From NCBI RefSeq assembly GCF_002794255.1, contig NZ_PGGW01000063.1:2501-66500 (forward strand): 64,000 nt of DNA. The letters are read 5' to 3'. Shown piece by piece: positions 50,129 to 57,914 of this stretch. Numbering within the stretch: position 1 is the first letter of the stretch; every line of letters starts with the position of its first letter. The DNA is from Streptomyces carminius (GTDB lineage: Bacteria; Actinomycetota; Actinomycetes; Streptomycetales; Streptomycetaceae). The notes beneath the pieces are model-generated. The model was not told where the DNA came from, ran no database searches, and saw nothing but the letters and a program-made list of their open reading frames with translations. A program made the position numbers and the translations under genes.

Positions 50129-50719
50129 TCACTTCCCTCCGAAACCGAAGCCCGTCCCGCCGGCGGCGACCTTGGCACGCAGTCGGCGGCCCTTGTCCTG
50201 TGCCTGCTCCTTCAGTTCGGCCTGGAAACGTTCCATGCGCTCCCGCAGGGCCGTGTCGTGGGCGGCCAGCAGCCGTACGGCCAGCAGCCCGGCGTTGCGG
50301 GCGCCGCCGACCGAGACGGTGGCGACCGGGACCCCGGCGGGCATCTGGACGATGGACAGCAGGGAGTCCATGCCGTCCAGGTGTGACAGCGGTACGGGGA
50401 CGCCGATGACCGGCAGCGGGGTGACGGAGGCGAGCATGCCGGGCAGGTGGGCCGCTCCCCCGGCGCCCGCGATGACCGCCTTCAGACCGCGGTCGGCGGC
50501 GCCGTCGCCGTAGGCGATCATCTCGTGCGGCATGCGGTGCGCGGAGACGACGTCCACCTCGTAGGGGACCTCGAACTCGTCGAGCGCCTTGGCCGCGGCC
50601 TCCATGACGGGCCAGTCGGAGTCGGAGCCCATGACGATGCCCACCACGGGGGTGGCGGAGAGGGCGGAACCGGTGCTGGGGGAGCTGTCCGTGCCGCTCA
50701 TGCCGCTCATGCCGCTCAT
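50129..50719 (-). CDS. purE: N5-carboxyaminoimidazole ribonucleotide mutase
   Basis: Encodes 196 residues from the first of three in-frame ATGs (50719; also 50710 and 50701), created by a tandem repeat; AGGGA is best spaced for the first. PurE rearranges N5-CAIR to CAIR in de novo purine synthesis. Class I signatures: VVGIVMGSDSDWPVMEAAAK (nucleotide loop), VDVVSAHRMPHEMIAYG (catalytic His region), AVIAGAGGAAHLPGMLASVT and GVPVATVSVGGARNAGLLAV. A ~40-residue C-terminal basic tail is present, as in Streptomyces homologues. Its ATG overlaps the purK stop (ATGA), so it is coupled to purK. Confidence 0.96.
   Translation of the reverse strand: MSGMSGMSGTDSSPSTGSALSATPVVGIVMGSDSDWPVMEAAAKALDEFEVPYEVDVVSAHRMPHEMIAYGDGAADRGLKAVIAGAGGAAHLPGMLASVTPLPVIGVPVPLSHLDGMDSLLSIVQMPAGVPVATVSVGGARNAGLLAVRLLAAHDTALRERMERFQAELKEQAQDKGRRLRAKVAAGGTGFGFGGK
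50693..50719 (-). repeat. three 9-bp repeats creating triple ATG start of purE
   Basis: Three exact copies of ATGAGCGGC (minus strand) give the N-terminus MSGMSGMSG. Each copy supplies a possible start codon, and loss or gain of copies changes spacing to the ribosome-binding site but not the frame. Confidence 0.9.
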
Positions 50720-51885
50720 TCGGTGATCGTCCCTCTCAGATAGGCGGCGGCGTGGGCGGCGCGCTCGCGTACGTCCGCCAGGTCGTCGCCGTAGGTGTTG
50801 ACATGGCCGACCTTGCGGCCGGGCTTCACGTCCTTGCCGTACATGTGGATCTTCAACTGCGGATCGCGGGCCATGCAGTGCGGGTAGCCCTGGTACATGT
50901 CGGGGTAGTCGCCGCCGAGCACGTTGACCATCACCGTCCACGGCGCGCGCGGGCGCGGGTCGCCCAGCGGGAGGTCGAGGACGGCCCGCAGGTGGTTGGC
51001 GAACTGGGAGGTGACCGCGCCGTCCTGGGTCCAGTGGCCGCTGTTGTGGGGACGCATGGCCAGCTCGTTGACCAGGATGCGGCCGTCCCGGGTCTGGAAC
51101 AGCTCGACCGCCAGGTGGCCGGTGACGTCCAGTTCCCGCGCGACCGTCAGAGCCAGTCGCTGGGCCTGTCCGGACAGCTCCCCGGGCAGGTCGGGCGCCG
51201 GGGCGATCACGGTGTCGCAGACGCCGTCCACCTGGACCGACTCCACCACCGGGTACGCGACGGCCTGGCCGTGCGGGGAGCGCACCACGTTGGCGGCCAG
51301 TTCCCGGACGAAGTCCACCTTCTCCTCGGCCAGCACCGGCACGCCCGCCCGGAAGGGCTCGGCGGCCTCCGCCGCGGAGCGCACCACCCACACGCCCTTG
51401 CCGTCGTAGCCGCCGCGGACGGTCTTGAGGACGACGGGCCAGCCGTCCCCGCCCGGCGCGTCCCCTTCCCCCGCGGCTCCTTCCGCCGCGAAGCGCGCCA
51501 CGTCGGCCGGGTCGGCCACGATCCGGTGGCGCGGGCAGGGCACGCCGATCTCCGTCAGCCTCGCCCGCATCACGCCCTTGTCCTGTGCGTGCACCAGGGC
51601 GTCGGGGCCGGGCCGCACCTTGACGCCCTCGGCCTCCAGGGCGCGCAGGTGCTCGGTGGGGACGTGCTCGTGGTCGAAGGTGATCACGTCGCAGCCCCGG
51701 GCGAAGGCGCGCAGGGTGTCCAGATCGCGGTAGTCGCCGACGACGACGTCGTTCACCACCTGGGCGGCGGAGTCCTGCGGGGTGTCACTGAGCAGCCGGA
51801 ACCTGATGCCGAGCGGGATGCCCGCTTCATGGGTCATCCGCGCGAGCTGTCCGCCGCCCACCATGCCGATCACTGGAAATGCCAC
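50716..51885 (-). CDS. purK: 5-(carboxyamino)imidazole ribonucleotide synthase
   Basis: Encodes 389 residues from GTG 51885 (AFPVIGMVGGGQLARMTHEA). PurK is an ATP-grasp enzyme that carboxylates AIR with bicarbonate and ATP to N5-CAIR, which PurE then uses. Hallmarks are the N-terminal nucleotide-like loop MVGGGQLARM, the ATP-grasp segments WPVVLKTVRGGYDGKGVWVV, VLAEEKVDFVRELAANVVRS and the metal-binding HLAVELFQTRDGRILVNELA with MRPHNSGHWTQDGA. There is no ribosome-binding site in front; a TAGGCT hexamer ends 6 bases before the GTG, so the mRNA may be leaderless. It is divergent from the gtrA-like gene. Confidence 0.96.
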   Translation of the reverse strand: MAFPVIGMVGGGQLARMTHEAGIPLGIRFRLLSDTPQDSAAQVVNDVVVGDYRDLDTLRAFARGCDVITFDHEHVPTEHLRALEAEGVKVRPGPDALVHAQDKGVMRARLTEIGVPCPRHRIVADPADVARFAAEGAAGEGDAPGGDGWPVVLKTVRGGYDGKGVWVVRSAAEAAEPFRAGVPVLAEEKVDFVRELAANVVRSPHGQAVAYPVVESVQVDGVCDTVIAPAPDLPGELSGQAQRLALTVARELDVTGHLAVELFQTRDGRILVNELAMRPHNSGHWTQDGAVTSQFANHLRAVLDLPLGDPRPRAPWTVMVNVLGGDYPDMYQGYPHCMARDPQLKIHMYGKDVKPGRKVGHVNTYGDDLADVRERAAHAAAYLRGTITE

Positions 51886-51897
51886 GTCCGTAGCCTA
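51883..51897 (-). promoter_or_regulatory. possible leaderless purK promoter (-10 TAGGCT)
   Basis: On the minus strand TAGGCT (51892-51897) is followed by exactly six bases and the GTG start codon of purK, placing +1 at or next to the G. No Shine-Dalgarno sequence is present. The -35 region is poor. Confidence 0.35.
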
Positions 51898-52018
51898 GCG
51901 GCCGGACCTGCGGGTACTCCGTCCGGCACAGACACGCGGTTAGCATGGCGACCCTGGGGGACCGAGGTATGCCGACGGCGGACCCGCGAGGGCCGGGGAA
52001 CGGGGCGAGTGGATCACC

Positions 52019-52552
52019 ATGGGCGAACGGCGCGCACCGTACTCGCGACTGCTGCCCCGGCTGCTGCGGCTGCGGCGCGAGCTGGCGAAGTTCGGCACCG
52101 TGGGGGCCCTCGGCTTCCTCGTCAACGTCGCGGTGTTCAACCTGTGCATCAACGTCCTGGGACTGGCCCCGGTGCGGTCGGGGGTGGCGGCCACGGCGGT
52201 CGCCATCGCCACCAACTACCTGGGCAACCGCTACTGGACCTACCGGCACACCGACAAACGCCGGATGCACCGGGAGGCGGGGCTGTTCCTGCTGTTCAGC
52301 GGTATCGGCATGGTGATAGAGAACGGTGCCCTGGCGATCTCGCACTACGGTCTGGGCTTCACCTCGCCGCTCGCGGACAACGTCGCCAAGAACATCGTCG
52401 GCATGGGCGTCGCCACGGTCTTCCGCTTCTGGTCGTACCGCACCTGGGTCTTCCGCGGCGGGGCCGGCGGCGCCGGTGGTTCAGTGTCCGGGCGGCTCCT
52501 CGGCCTCCCGGCTGAGGAAGAGGGCGAAGACCGGCGGATGCTGCTGAAGTAG
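52019..52552 (+). CDS. GtrA family membrane protein
   Basis: Encodes 177 residues from ATG 52019. Four membrane helices of the GtrA/polyprenyl-phosphate-sugar flippase family are visible: FGTVGALGFLVNVAVFNLCI, SGVAATAVAIATNYLGNRYW with TYRH, REAGLFLLFSGIGMVIENGA and NVAKNIVGMGVATVFRFWSY with RTWVF. The N-terminus is Arg-rich. GtrA-type proteins move lipid-linked sugars across the membrane for cell-envelope glycosylation. The last 24 codons overlap the histidine-kinase gene on the other strand by 72 bp, and the tail there (LLGLPAEEEGEDRRMLLK) is probably not conserved. It is divergent from purK. Confidence 0.9.
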   Translation: MGERRAPYSRLLPRLLRLRRELAKFGTVGALGFLVNVAVFNLCINVLGLAPVRSGVAATAVAIATNYLGNRYWTYRHTDKRRMHREAGLFLLFSGIGMVIENGALAISHYGLGFTSPLADNVAKNIVGMGVATVFRFWSYRTWVFRGGAGGAGGSVSGRLLGLPAEEEGEDRRMLLK

Positions 52553-53776
52553 CTCCAGCCGCCCGCCGTCCGCCTCCGCCAGGTCGCGGGCGACGGCCAG
52601 CCCCAGACCGGTGGAGTTGTGTCCGCTGACCGTCCGCTCGAAGACCCGCGAGCCCAGCTCCGGATCGACGCCCGGCCCCTCGTCGGTCACCTCGACCACC
52701 ACCTGGTTGCCCGCGATCCGGGTGCGCAGCGCGACCGCGCCGTCCCCGTGCATCAGGGCGTTCTCGATGAGGGTGGCCAGCACCTGGGCCATCGCGCCGG
52801 GGGTACCCACCGCCCGCAGCCCCTGCCGCCCGGAGCGGACTATGGCCCGGCCCGCCTTGCGGTACGCCGGACGCCACTCCTCGATCTGCTGCTTGACCAC
52901 CTCGTCCAGGTCGAAGCCCACCGACGAGCCCAGGGCCGGGTCGCGCGACTTGGTCAGCAGCCGCTGCACCACGTCGGTGAGCCGCTCCACCTGGGCGAGC
53001 CCGACCACGGCCTCCTCCCGGATGGTGGCGGTGGCGCCGTGGACGGTGGCCGGGGAGGCGTCGGCCACCTCGATGGAGTCCGCCGCCGTGACGATCTCCT
53101 CCAGCCGCATGGACAGCGCGGTCAGCGGGGTACGCAGCTGGTGGGAGGCGTCGGCGGCCAGCCGCCGCTCGGCGGTGAGCATCCGGGCGATCCGCTCGGC
53201 GCTGGCGTCCAGCACGTCCGCCACCCGGTCCAGCTCGGGCACCCCGTAGCGCCGGTGCCGGGGCCTGGGGTCCCCGGAGCCGAGCCGCTCGGCGGCCTCG
53301 GCCAGATCCGTGAGCGGGGCCGCGACCCGGCGGGCCTGGCGCACCGCCAGGATCACCGCGGCGACCACCGCGATCAGCGCCACCGCCAGGATGATCAGCA
53401 GGGTGCGGCCCACCTCCGCGCGGACCGTGCCGCTGGACTGCTGGACGGTGATCCGCACCCGGCCGGGGTCGGCGGCGGTCCCCTCGATGGCCCCGCCCTC
53501 GGGGCGTTCGCCCAGTTCGATGGCGGGCTGCCCGGGGAGCGTGATGCGCACGTAGCGGTCCTCGGGCACCTGGGAGCGCATGGTCTCGGCGGTCACCGCC
53601 TCCCCGGCGACGAGCCGGCTGTCGACCACCGACACCAGCCGCGCGGCGTCGGAGCGGACGCTCTCGTAGGCGCTCTCCTCGATGGTGCGGGTCTCGATGA
53701 CGACCAGCGAGATGCCGAAGACGGCGACCACGACGAGCACCACTGCCAGCATGGAGTTGATCAGGCGTCTGCGCAC
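52481..53776 (-). CDS. HAMP-domain sensor histidine kinase
   Basis: Encodes 431 residues from GTG 53776. The first membrane helix is at ~6-28 (INSMLAVVLVVVAVFGISLV), then a ~95-residue extracytoplasmic sensor, a second helix ~125-147 (LLIILAVALIAVVAAVILAV) and HAMP to ~205. The H-box holds His212 (AADASHQLRTPLTAL), and a HATPase domain follows with N-box TLIENALMHGDGAV, G1 DEGPGVDPELG and G2 STGLGLAVARDLAEADGGRL. It phosphorylates the response regulator encoded 91 bp upstream in the same minus-strand operon. The 3' end overlaps the convergent gtrA-like gene by 72 bp. The signal is unknown. Confidence 0.95.
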   Translation of the reverse strand: MRRRLINSMLAVVLVVVAVFGISLVVIETRTIEESAYESVRSDAARLVSVVDSRLVAGEAVTAETMRSQVPEDRYVRITLPGQPAIELGERPEGGAIEGTAADPGRVRITVQQSSGTVRAEVGRTLLIILAVALIAVVAAVILAVRQARRVAAPLTDLAEAAERLGSGDPRPRHRRYGVPELDRVADVLDASAERIARMLTAERRLAADASHQLRTPLTALSMRLEEIVTAADSIEVADASPATVHGATATIREEAVVGLAQVERLTDVVQRLLTKSRDPALGSSVGFDLDEVVKQQIEEWRPAYRKAGRAIVRSGRQGLRAVGTPGAMAQVLATLIENALMHGDGAVALRTRIAGNQVVVEVTDEGPGVDPELGSRVFERTVSGHNSTGLGLAVARDLAEADGGRLELLQQHPPVFALFLSREAEEPPGH

Positions 53777-53867
53777 GGCTCGACGTCAGTCCTTCCAGGT
53801 CTTCCCGGGGGGCTGTGCGGGAGTTCTCCGGGGCTTCGGGGCTCCCCCGGGCCCCGCGGGCCGCCGG

Positions 53868-54548
53868 TCACTCCTTCTCGAAGCGGAAGCCGACGCCCCG
53901 GACGGTGGAGATGTAGCGGGGGTTGGCCGCGTCGTCGCCGAGTTTCTTGCGCAGCCAGGAGATGTGCATGTCGAGGGTCTTGGTCGACGACCACCAGGTG
54001 GTGTCCCACACCTCGCGCATGAGCTGGTCGCGGGTGACGACCCGGCCCGCGTCGCGCACCAGCACCCGCAGCAGGTCGAACTCCTTCGCGGTGAGCTGGA
54101 GTTCCTCCTCCCCCATCCATGCCCGGTGCGACTCCACGTCGATGCGCACTCCGTGGGTGGCGACGGGCTGCTGGGCGGGCTCGACCGCCCCGCGCCGCAG
54201 CAGGGCCCGTACCCGGGCGAGCAGTTCGGCCAGCCGGAACGGCTTGGTGACGTAGTCGTCGGCGCCCGCGTCCAGGCCGACGACGGTGTCCACCTCGTCG
54301 GCCCGGGCGGTCAGCACCAGGACCGGGAAGGTGTGTCCCGCGGTACGGAGCCGGCGGCAGACCTCCAGCCCGTCCATGCCCGGCAGCCCGAGGTCGAGCA
54401 CGAGCAGATCGACCTCCCCGCCCCGGCCGGCCTCCAGCGCGCCGGGGCCGTCCTCGCGCACCTCGACCTCGTACCCTTCGCGGCGCAGGGCACGGGCCAG
54501 CGGTTCCGAGATGGATGCGTCATCCTCGGCGAGCAGTACTCGGGTCAT
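53868..54548 (-). CDS. OmpR/PhoB-type response regulator
   Basis: Encodes 226 residues from ATG 54548. The receiver domain (1-120) has the acidic pair Asp9-Asp10 (LLAEDDASISEPL), the phospho-acceptor Asp52 (LLVLDLGLPGMDGL), Thr80 and Lys102 (YVTKPFRLAELLARV). The C-terminal winged helix (~130-225) reads LTAKEFDLLRVLVRDAGRVV, TRDQLMREVWDTTWWSSTKT and LDMHISWLRKKLGDDAANP, ending YISTVRGVGFRFEKE. It is the first gene of the operon with the histidine kinase. The start has no obvious ribosome-binding site; TACCAT lies 5 bases before the ATG, so a leaderless mRNA is possible. Confidence 0.96.
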   Translation of the reverse strand: MTRVLLAEDDASISEPLARALRREGYEVEVREDGPGALEAGRGGEVDLLVLDLGLPGMDGLEVCRRLRTAGHTFPVLVLTARADEVDTVVGLDAGADDYVTKPFRLAELLARVRALLRRGAVEPAQQPVATHGVRIDVESHRAWMGEEELQLTAKEFDLLRVLVRDAGRVVTRDQLMREVWDTTWWSSTKTLDMHISWLRKKLGDDAANPRYISTVRGVGFRFEKE

Positions 54549-54954
54549 GGCCCGATGGTAGACCTCGCGGAAATCGCCCAGACCGGGTGTGAGGGAGTCG
54601 TGCGGATCCGTGCCGTTTCCCCGCCGATGGTGTGAAACGCGCCTCTTCGGCCGGATCGTCGGCAAGGTTCCGTCCCGGAGCGGCGTTAACCTGCGCGAGG
54701 CGCCGCCCCCGCCCGGGTCTCCGGCACCTGCCGGACGCCGTCGGGCGCCGGACCCCCGGCGGCCGGGTGTCACCCGCCCGGTCCCGGCTGCGGCTGCGGC
54801 TGCGGTGACGCCTCACCGACCCGTCGCCCCCGCACCGGGCGGGCACGCGCCCGCCGCGGACACGCGGGGACCGCGGCCGACCCCACCGCCCGGGCGCACG
54901 CGCACCGCGTCGCGCGCGTCCCGGCCGGCCCCGACCCAGCAAGGAACCACCACC
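54549..54954. other. divergent intergenic region, response regulator / peptide symporter
   Basis: These ~400 bases hold the two divergent promoters. The half nearest the symporter (54700-54930) is an unusually GC-rich run of GGCGCC/CGGCTGCGG short repeats (GCTGCGGCTGCGGCTGCGGT at ~54788-54807), with no gene. A GTTAAC near 54686 could be part of a -10. A ribosome-binding site AAGGAA is at ~54940. Confidence 0.4.
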
Positions 54955-56454
54955 ATGGCGTCCAGCCTGACGAGGGGGCCCGCCGGCACCACCGGCGGGA
55001 CCTTCTTCGGCCACCCGCGCGGTCTGGCCACCCTCTTCATGACGGAGATGTGGGAGCGCTTCTCCTGGTACGGAATGCGCGCCATCCTCGTCCTCTACCT
55101 GATCGCGGGCGTGCTGGAGGGCCCGCTGGCCGGCCGCGAGGCCCTGGCCGCGGCGATCTACGGCGTCTACAACGCCGTCGTCTACATGGCCGCCATGCCC
55201 GGCGGCTGGGTGGCCGACCGCCTCTGGGGCGCCCGCAGGGCCGTCCTGGTCGGCGGCATCGTGATCGCGTCGGGCCACTACACCCTGGCGATCCCGTCCG
55301 ACGTGGCGTTCTTCACCGGGCTCGGCCTGATCGCGGTCGGCACCGGACTGCTCAAGCCGAACATCTCGGCGATGGTCGGCGGGCTCTACGAGGGCCTCCC
55401 CGGCGCCCGCCGAGACGCCGGCTTCACCGTCTTCTACATGTCGATCAACATCGGCGCCCTGCTCGCGCCGCTGGTGGTCGGCTACCTCGGGGAGAACGTC
55501 GACTGGCACCTGGGCTTCGCCGTCGCCGGTGTCGGCATGACCCTGGCCATGGTCCAGTACGTGCTGGGCGCCCGCCACCTCGGTGACGTCGGGCTGCGGC
55601 CCGGCACCCCCGCCTCCCCCGAGGAGAGGCGCACCGTGCTGCGCAGGGCCGCCCTGTGGACCTCTCTGGCCGCCGCCGCCCTGCTGGCGGACCTCGCCCT
55701 GGGCACCTACGACATCGAGCACGTGGTGAACTTCCTGGCCGTCCTCGGCGTCGTCGTGCCGGTGCTGTACTTCGCCTCGATGTTCCGCAACCCGGAACTG
55801 ACCGGTCCGGACCGGACGCGGGTGCAGGCGTTCGTCTGGTTCTTCGTCACCGCCGTGCTGTTCTGGATGATCTACGACCAGTCCGGCTCACTGCTGACGA
55901 TCTTCGCGAACACCGAGACCGACCGCACCATCGGCGGCTGGGAGTTCCCGGCCTCGTGGTTCCAGTCGGTCAATCCGGCCATGATCATCGTGCTGGCGCC
56001 ACTGTTCGCGAGCGCCTGGGTCTGGCTGGCCCGGCGCCACCGCGAGCCCGGCGCGCCGATGAAGTTCGCCCTGGCCATGCTGCTGGTCGGCGGATCCTTC
56101 GGGCTGATGGGCCTGGCGGGCGCCGCGGCGGCGAACAGCGCGACCGGGAAGGTCACGGTCTTCTGGCTGCTGGGCGTGTACCTGCTGCAGACACTCGGCG
56201 AGCTGTGCCTGTCCCCGGTGGGACTGTCCCTGTCGACCAAGCTGGCCCCGAAGCGGTTCGTCGGCCAGATCATGGGGCTGTGGTTCCTGGCCACCGCCAC
56301 CGGCAACGCCCTCAACGGCTGGGCGACCCGGCTCAACGAGCCGATGGGTGACGCGGCGTACTACACGATGTGGGGTCTCGTCGCGGTGGCCGCCGGTCTG
56401 GCCTTCATGACGGCGGCCGGGCGGATCCGTGCCCTGATGAGCGGTGTGAAGTAA
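54955..56454 (+). CDS. peptide MFS transporter (POT/PTR2, proton-dependent oligopeptide symporter)
   Basis: Encodes 499 residues from ATG 54955 with AAGGAA upstream. The E-x-x-E-R-F motif in helix 1 (LFMTEMWERFSWYGMRAILV) couples protons; the POT signature is FTVFYMSINIGALLAPLVVG in helix 5. About 14 hydrophobic segments can be counted, with a final helix pair at ~430-480. It imports di- and tripeptides. The length is typical of bacterial PTR2. The divergent response-regulator gene suggests, but does not prove, control by the two-component system. Confidence 0.94.
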   Translation: MASSLTRGPAGTTGGTFFGHPRGLATLFMTEMWERFSWYGMRAILVLYLIAGVLEGPLAGREALAAAIYGVYNAVVYMAAMPGGWVADRLWGARRAVLVGGIVIASGHYTLAIPSDVAFFTGLGLIAVGTGLLKPNISAMVGGLYEGLPGARRDAGFTVFYMSINIGALLAPLVVGYLGENVDWHLGFAVAGVGMTLAMVQYVLGARHLGDVGLRPGTPASPEERRTVLRRAALWTSLAAAALLADLALGTYDIEHVVNFLAVLGVVVPVLYFASMFRNPELTGPDRTRVQAFVWFFVTAVLFWMIYDQSGSLLTIFANTETDRTIGGWEFPASWFQSVNPAMIIVLAPLFASAWVWLARRHREPGAPMKFALAMLLVGGSFGLMGLAGAAAANSATGKVTVFWLLGVYLLQTLGELCLSPVGLSLSTKLAPKRFVGQIMGLWFLATATGNALNGWATRLNEPMGDAAYYTMWGLVAVAAGLAFMTAAGRIRALMSGVK

Positions 56455-56542
56455 GAAGCAAGCGGGCCGCGACCGGGCGGTGACGTCCGTTCCGGCCGGG
56501 GGCGGCGGCCCCGGAGGCCGGGACCTGGGCGGGATCCGGGGC

Positions 56543-57061
56543 TCAGGACTCGTCGGACGGTCCGGCCAGCTCGGCCCAGACCGTCTTCCCGGCGGCGCCG
56601 TCCGGGTGCCGTACCACGCCCCAGTCCATGCACAGCCGCTGGACGATGAACATGCCGTGTCCGCCCGGCCGCCCGGGGCGGTGCGGGGTGCGGGGGGACG
56701 GCAGGCCCGCGCCGCGGTCGGCGACCTCGATCCTGAGCACCTTGGCGCCCAGGCCTATCCGCACCTCTTCGGGTCCGTCGGCGTGCAGGCAGGCGTTGGT
56801 CACCAGTTCGGAGACGACGAGCAGGGCGTCCTCGGCCACGGCGCGCTGTTCGGCGTTGGCGGCGGGCAGCCAACCCCAGTCGTTGAGCGCCTGGCGGGTG
56901 AAGTCACGGGCGCGGGGCACAGCGCCACTGGCCCCCATCAGCCGTAGCCGCCGTACCTGGCGCATCTCGCGCACCTGGCCGGCCGGTGCGGCTGCGGTCG
57001 CGGCGGTGCCTTCCGGCTCCGGGCCGCGATCGCCCGCTGGTTGCGGCCGGGTGGTGCTCAT
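56543..57061 (-). CDS. ATP-binding anti-sigma-factor-like kinase (HATPase_c_2)
   Basis: Encodes 172 residues from ATG 57061, with GGTGAAG upstream. After a Pro/Ala-rich N-terminus of ~35 residues comes the GHKL core: RDFTRQALNDWGWLPAANAE, the N-box AVAEDALLVVSELVTNACLH, the G1 box VLRIEVADRGAGLPSP and the G2 box GGHGMFIVQRLCMDWGVV. Such RsbW/SpoIIAB-like proteins bind SigB-type sigma factors and phosphorylate STAS anti-anti-sigma factors. It is the second gene after the STAS gene on the minus strand, next to a divergent SigB-type sigma factor, so a partner-switching trio is likely. Confidence 0.9.
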   Translation of the reverse strand: MSTTRPQPAGDRGPEPEGTAATAAAPAGQVREMRQVRRLRLMGASGAVPRARDFTRQALNDWGWLPAANAEQRAVAEDALLVVSELVTNACLHADGPEEVRIGLGAKVLRIEVADRGAGLPSPRTPHRPGRPGGHGMFIVQRLCMDWGVVRHPDGAAGKTVWAELAGPSDES

Positions 57062-57247
57062 GAGTGCTTCACCTCACCGTTTGACCAATTCATCGGTTTT
57101 CGCCTGGTCCGCGGACAACTGCATCAGGGGGTATTCCAGGGACTCTCCTGCCCTCCCGGGCCAGGAGAACACCCCTTGTTTTCACCGGAATCATGATCCT
57201 GGTGTAACACTCTGGTCACGGATCCGGTATATGGACGGAGCAGCCCC

Positions 57248-57631
57248 TCAGGACTGTGCCGTCTCCTTCAGCGCGTCCGCCAGCGTTTCGTGCAGAGCGA
57301 ACACACCGTCGGCGCCGGTGATCTCGAAGACCCTGGCCACGACAGGGCGCATTCCGGCCAGATGGATGCCACCGCCGGCGGCCTCCGCCTTCAGCCGGGC
57401 CCCGAGGAGGACGTTGAGCCCGGTGGAGTCGCAGAACTCCAGTCGCGAGCAGTCCACGACGATCAGCTTGCACCCGTCCTCGAGCGCGCGCTCCAGCGGT
57501 TCGCGCAGCAGATCGGCGGTGTGGTGGTCGAGCTCACCGTCCGGTGTCACCACCAGACTCGCGCCGTGGCGCTCCACTTCGACCGTCAGCCGGCCCCGGT
57601 GGCTGGTGCTGCCGGGCATCCCGCGGTCCAT
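57248..57631 (-). CDS. STAS-domain anti-anti-sigma factor
   Basis: Encodes 127 residues from ATG 57631, with AAGGGG 6 bases upstream. The STAS fold is complete: RLTVEVERHGASLVVTPDGE, LDHHTADLLREPLERALEDG, KLIVVDCSRLEFCDSTGLNV and LLGARLKAEAAGGGIHLAGM. Ser69 in CDSTGL is the residue phosphorylated by the partner kinase; when unphosphorylated the protein frees the sigma factor. It lies 186 bp upstream of the ATP-binding gene on the same strand, and divergent from the sigma factor. Confidence 0.93.
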   Translation of the reverse strand: MDRGMPGSTSHRGRLTVEVERHGASLVVTPDGELDHHTADLLREPLERALEDGCKLIVVDCSRLEFCDSTGLNVLLGARLKAEAAGGGIHLAGMRPVVARVFEITGADGVFALHETLADALKETAQS

Positions 57632-57914
57632 GCACACCCCTTCAAAGTCGATTAGTGGCCGATCCCTGCCTGTCCGAAGTCGGACGTTCGAACACTACGC
57701 CCTTACAGCCGCAACCGGTAGCCGCACAACCAGCACATTGGGTCATATTCGGACAACCAGCACTTGCCATGTCCCCGGGAGAGCAGGTAGGCGTAGGAGA
57801 AACATCGGAACGCCGTACCAACATCGTGTCAACACCGCGTCGGCTCGGAGGCGCCGCACCCGGCAGGACAGCAACGGCTCCGGCAGCCATATGCCGAGAA
57901 CCATGGAGGACGCC

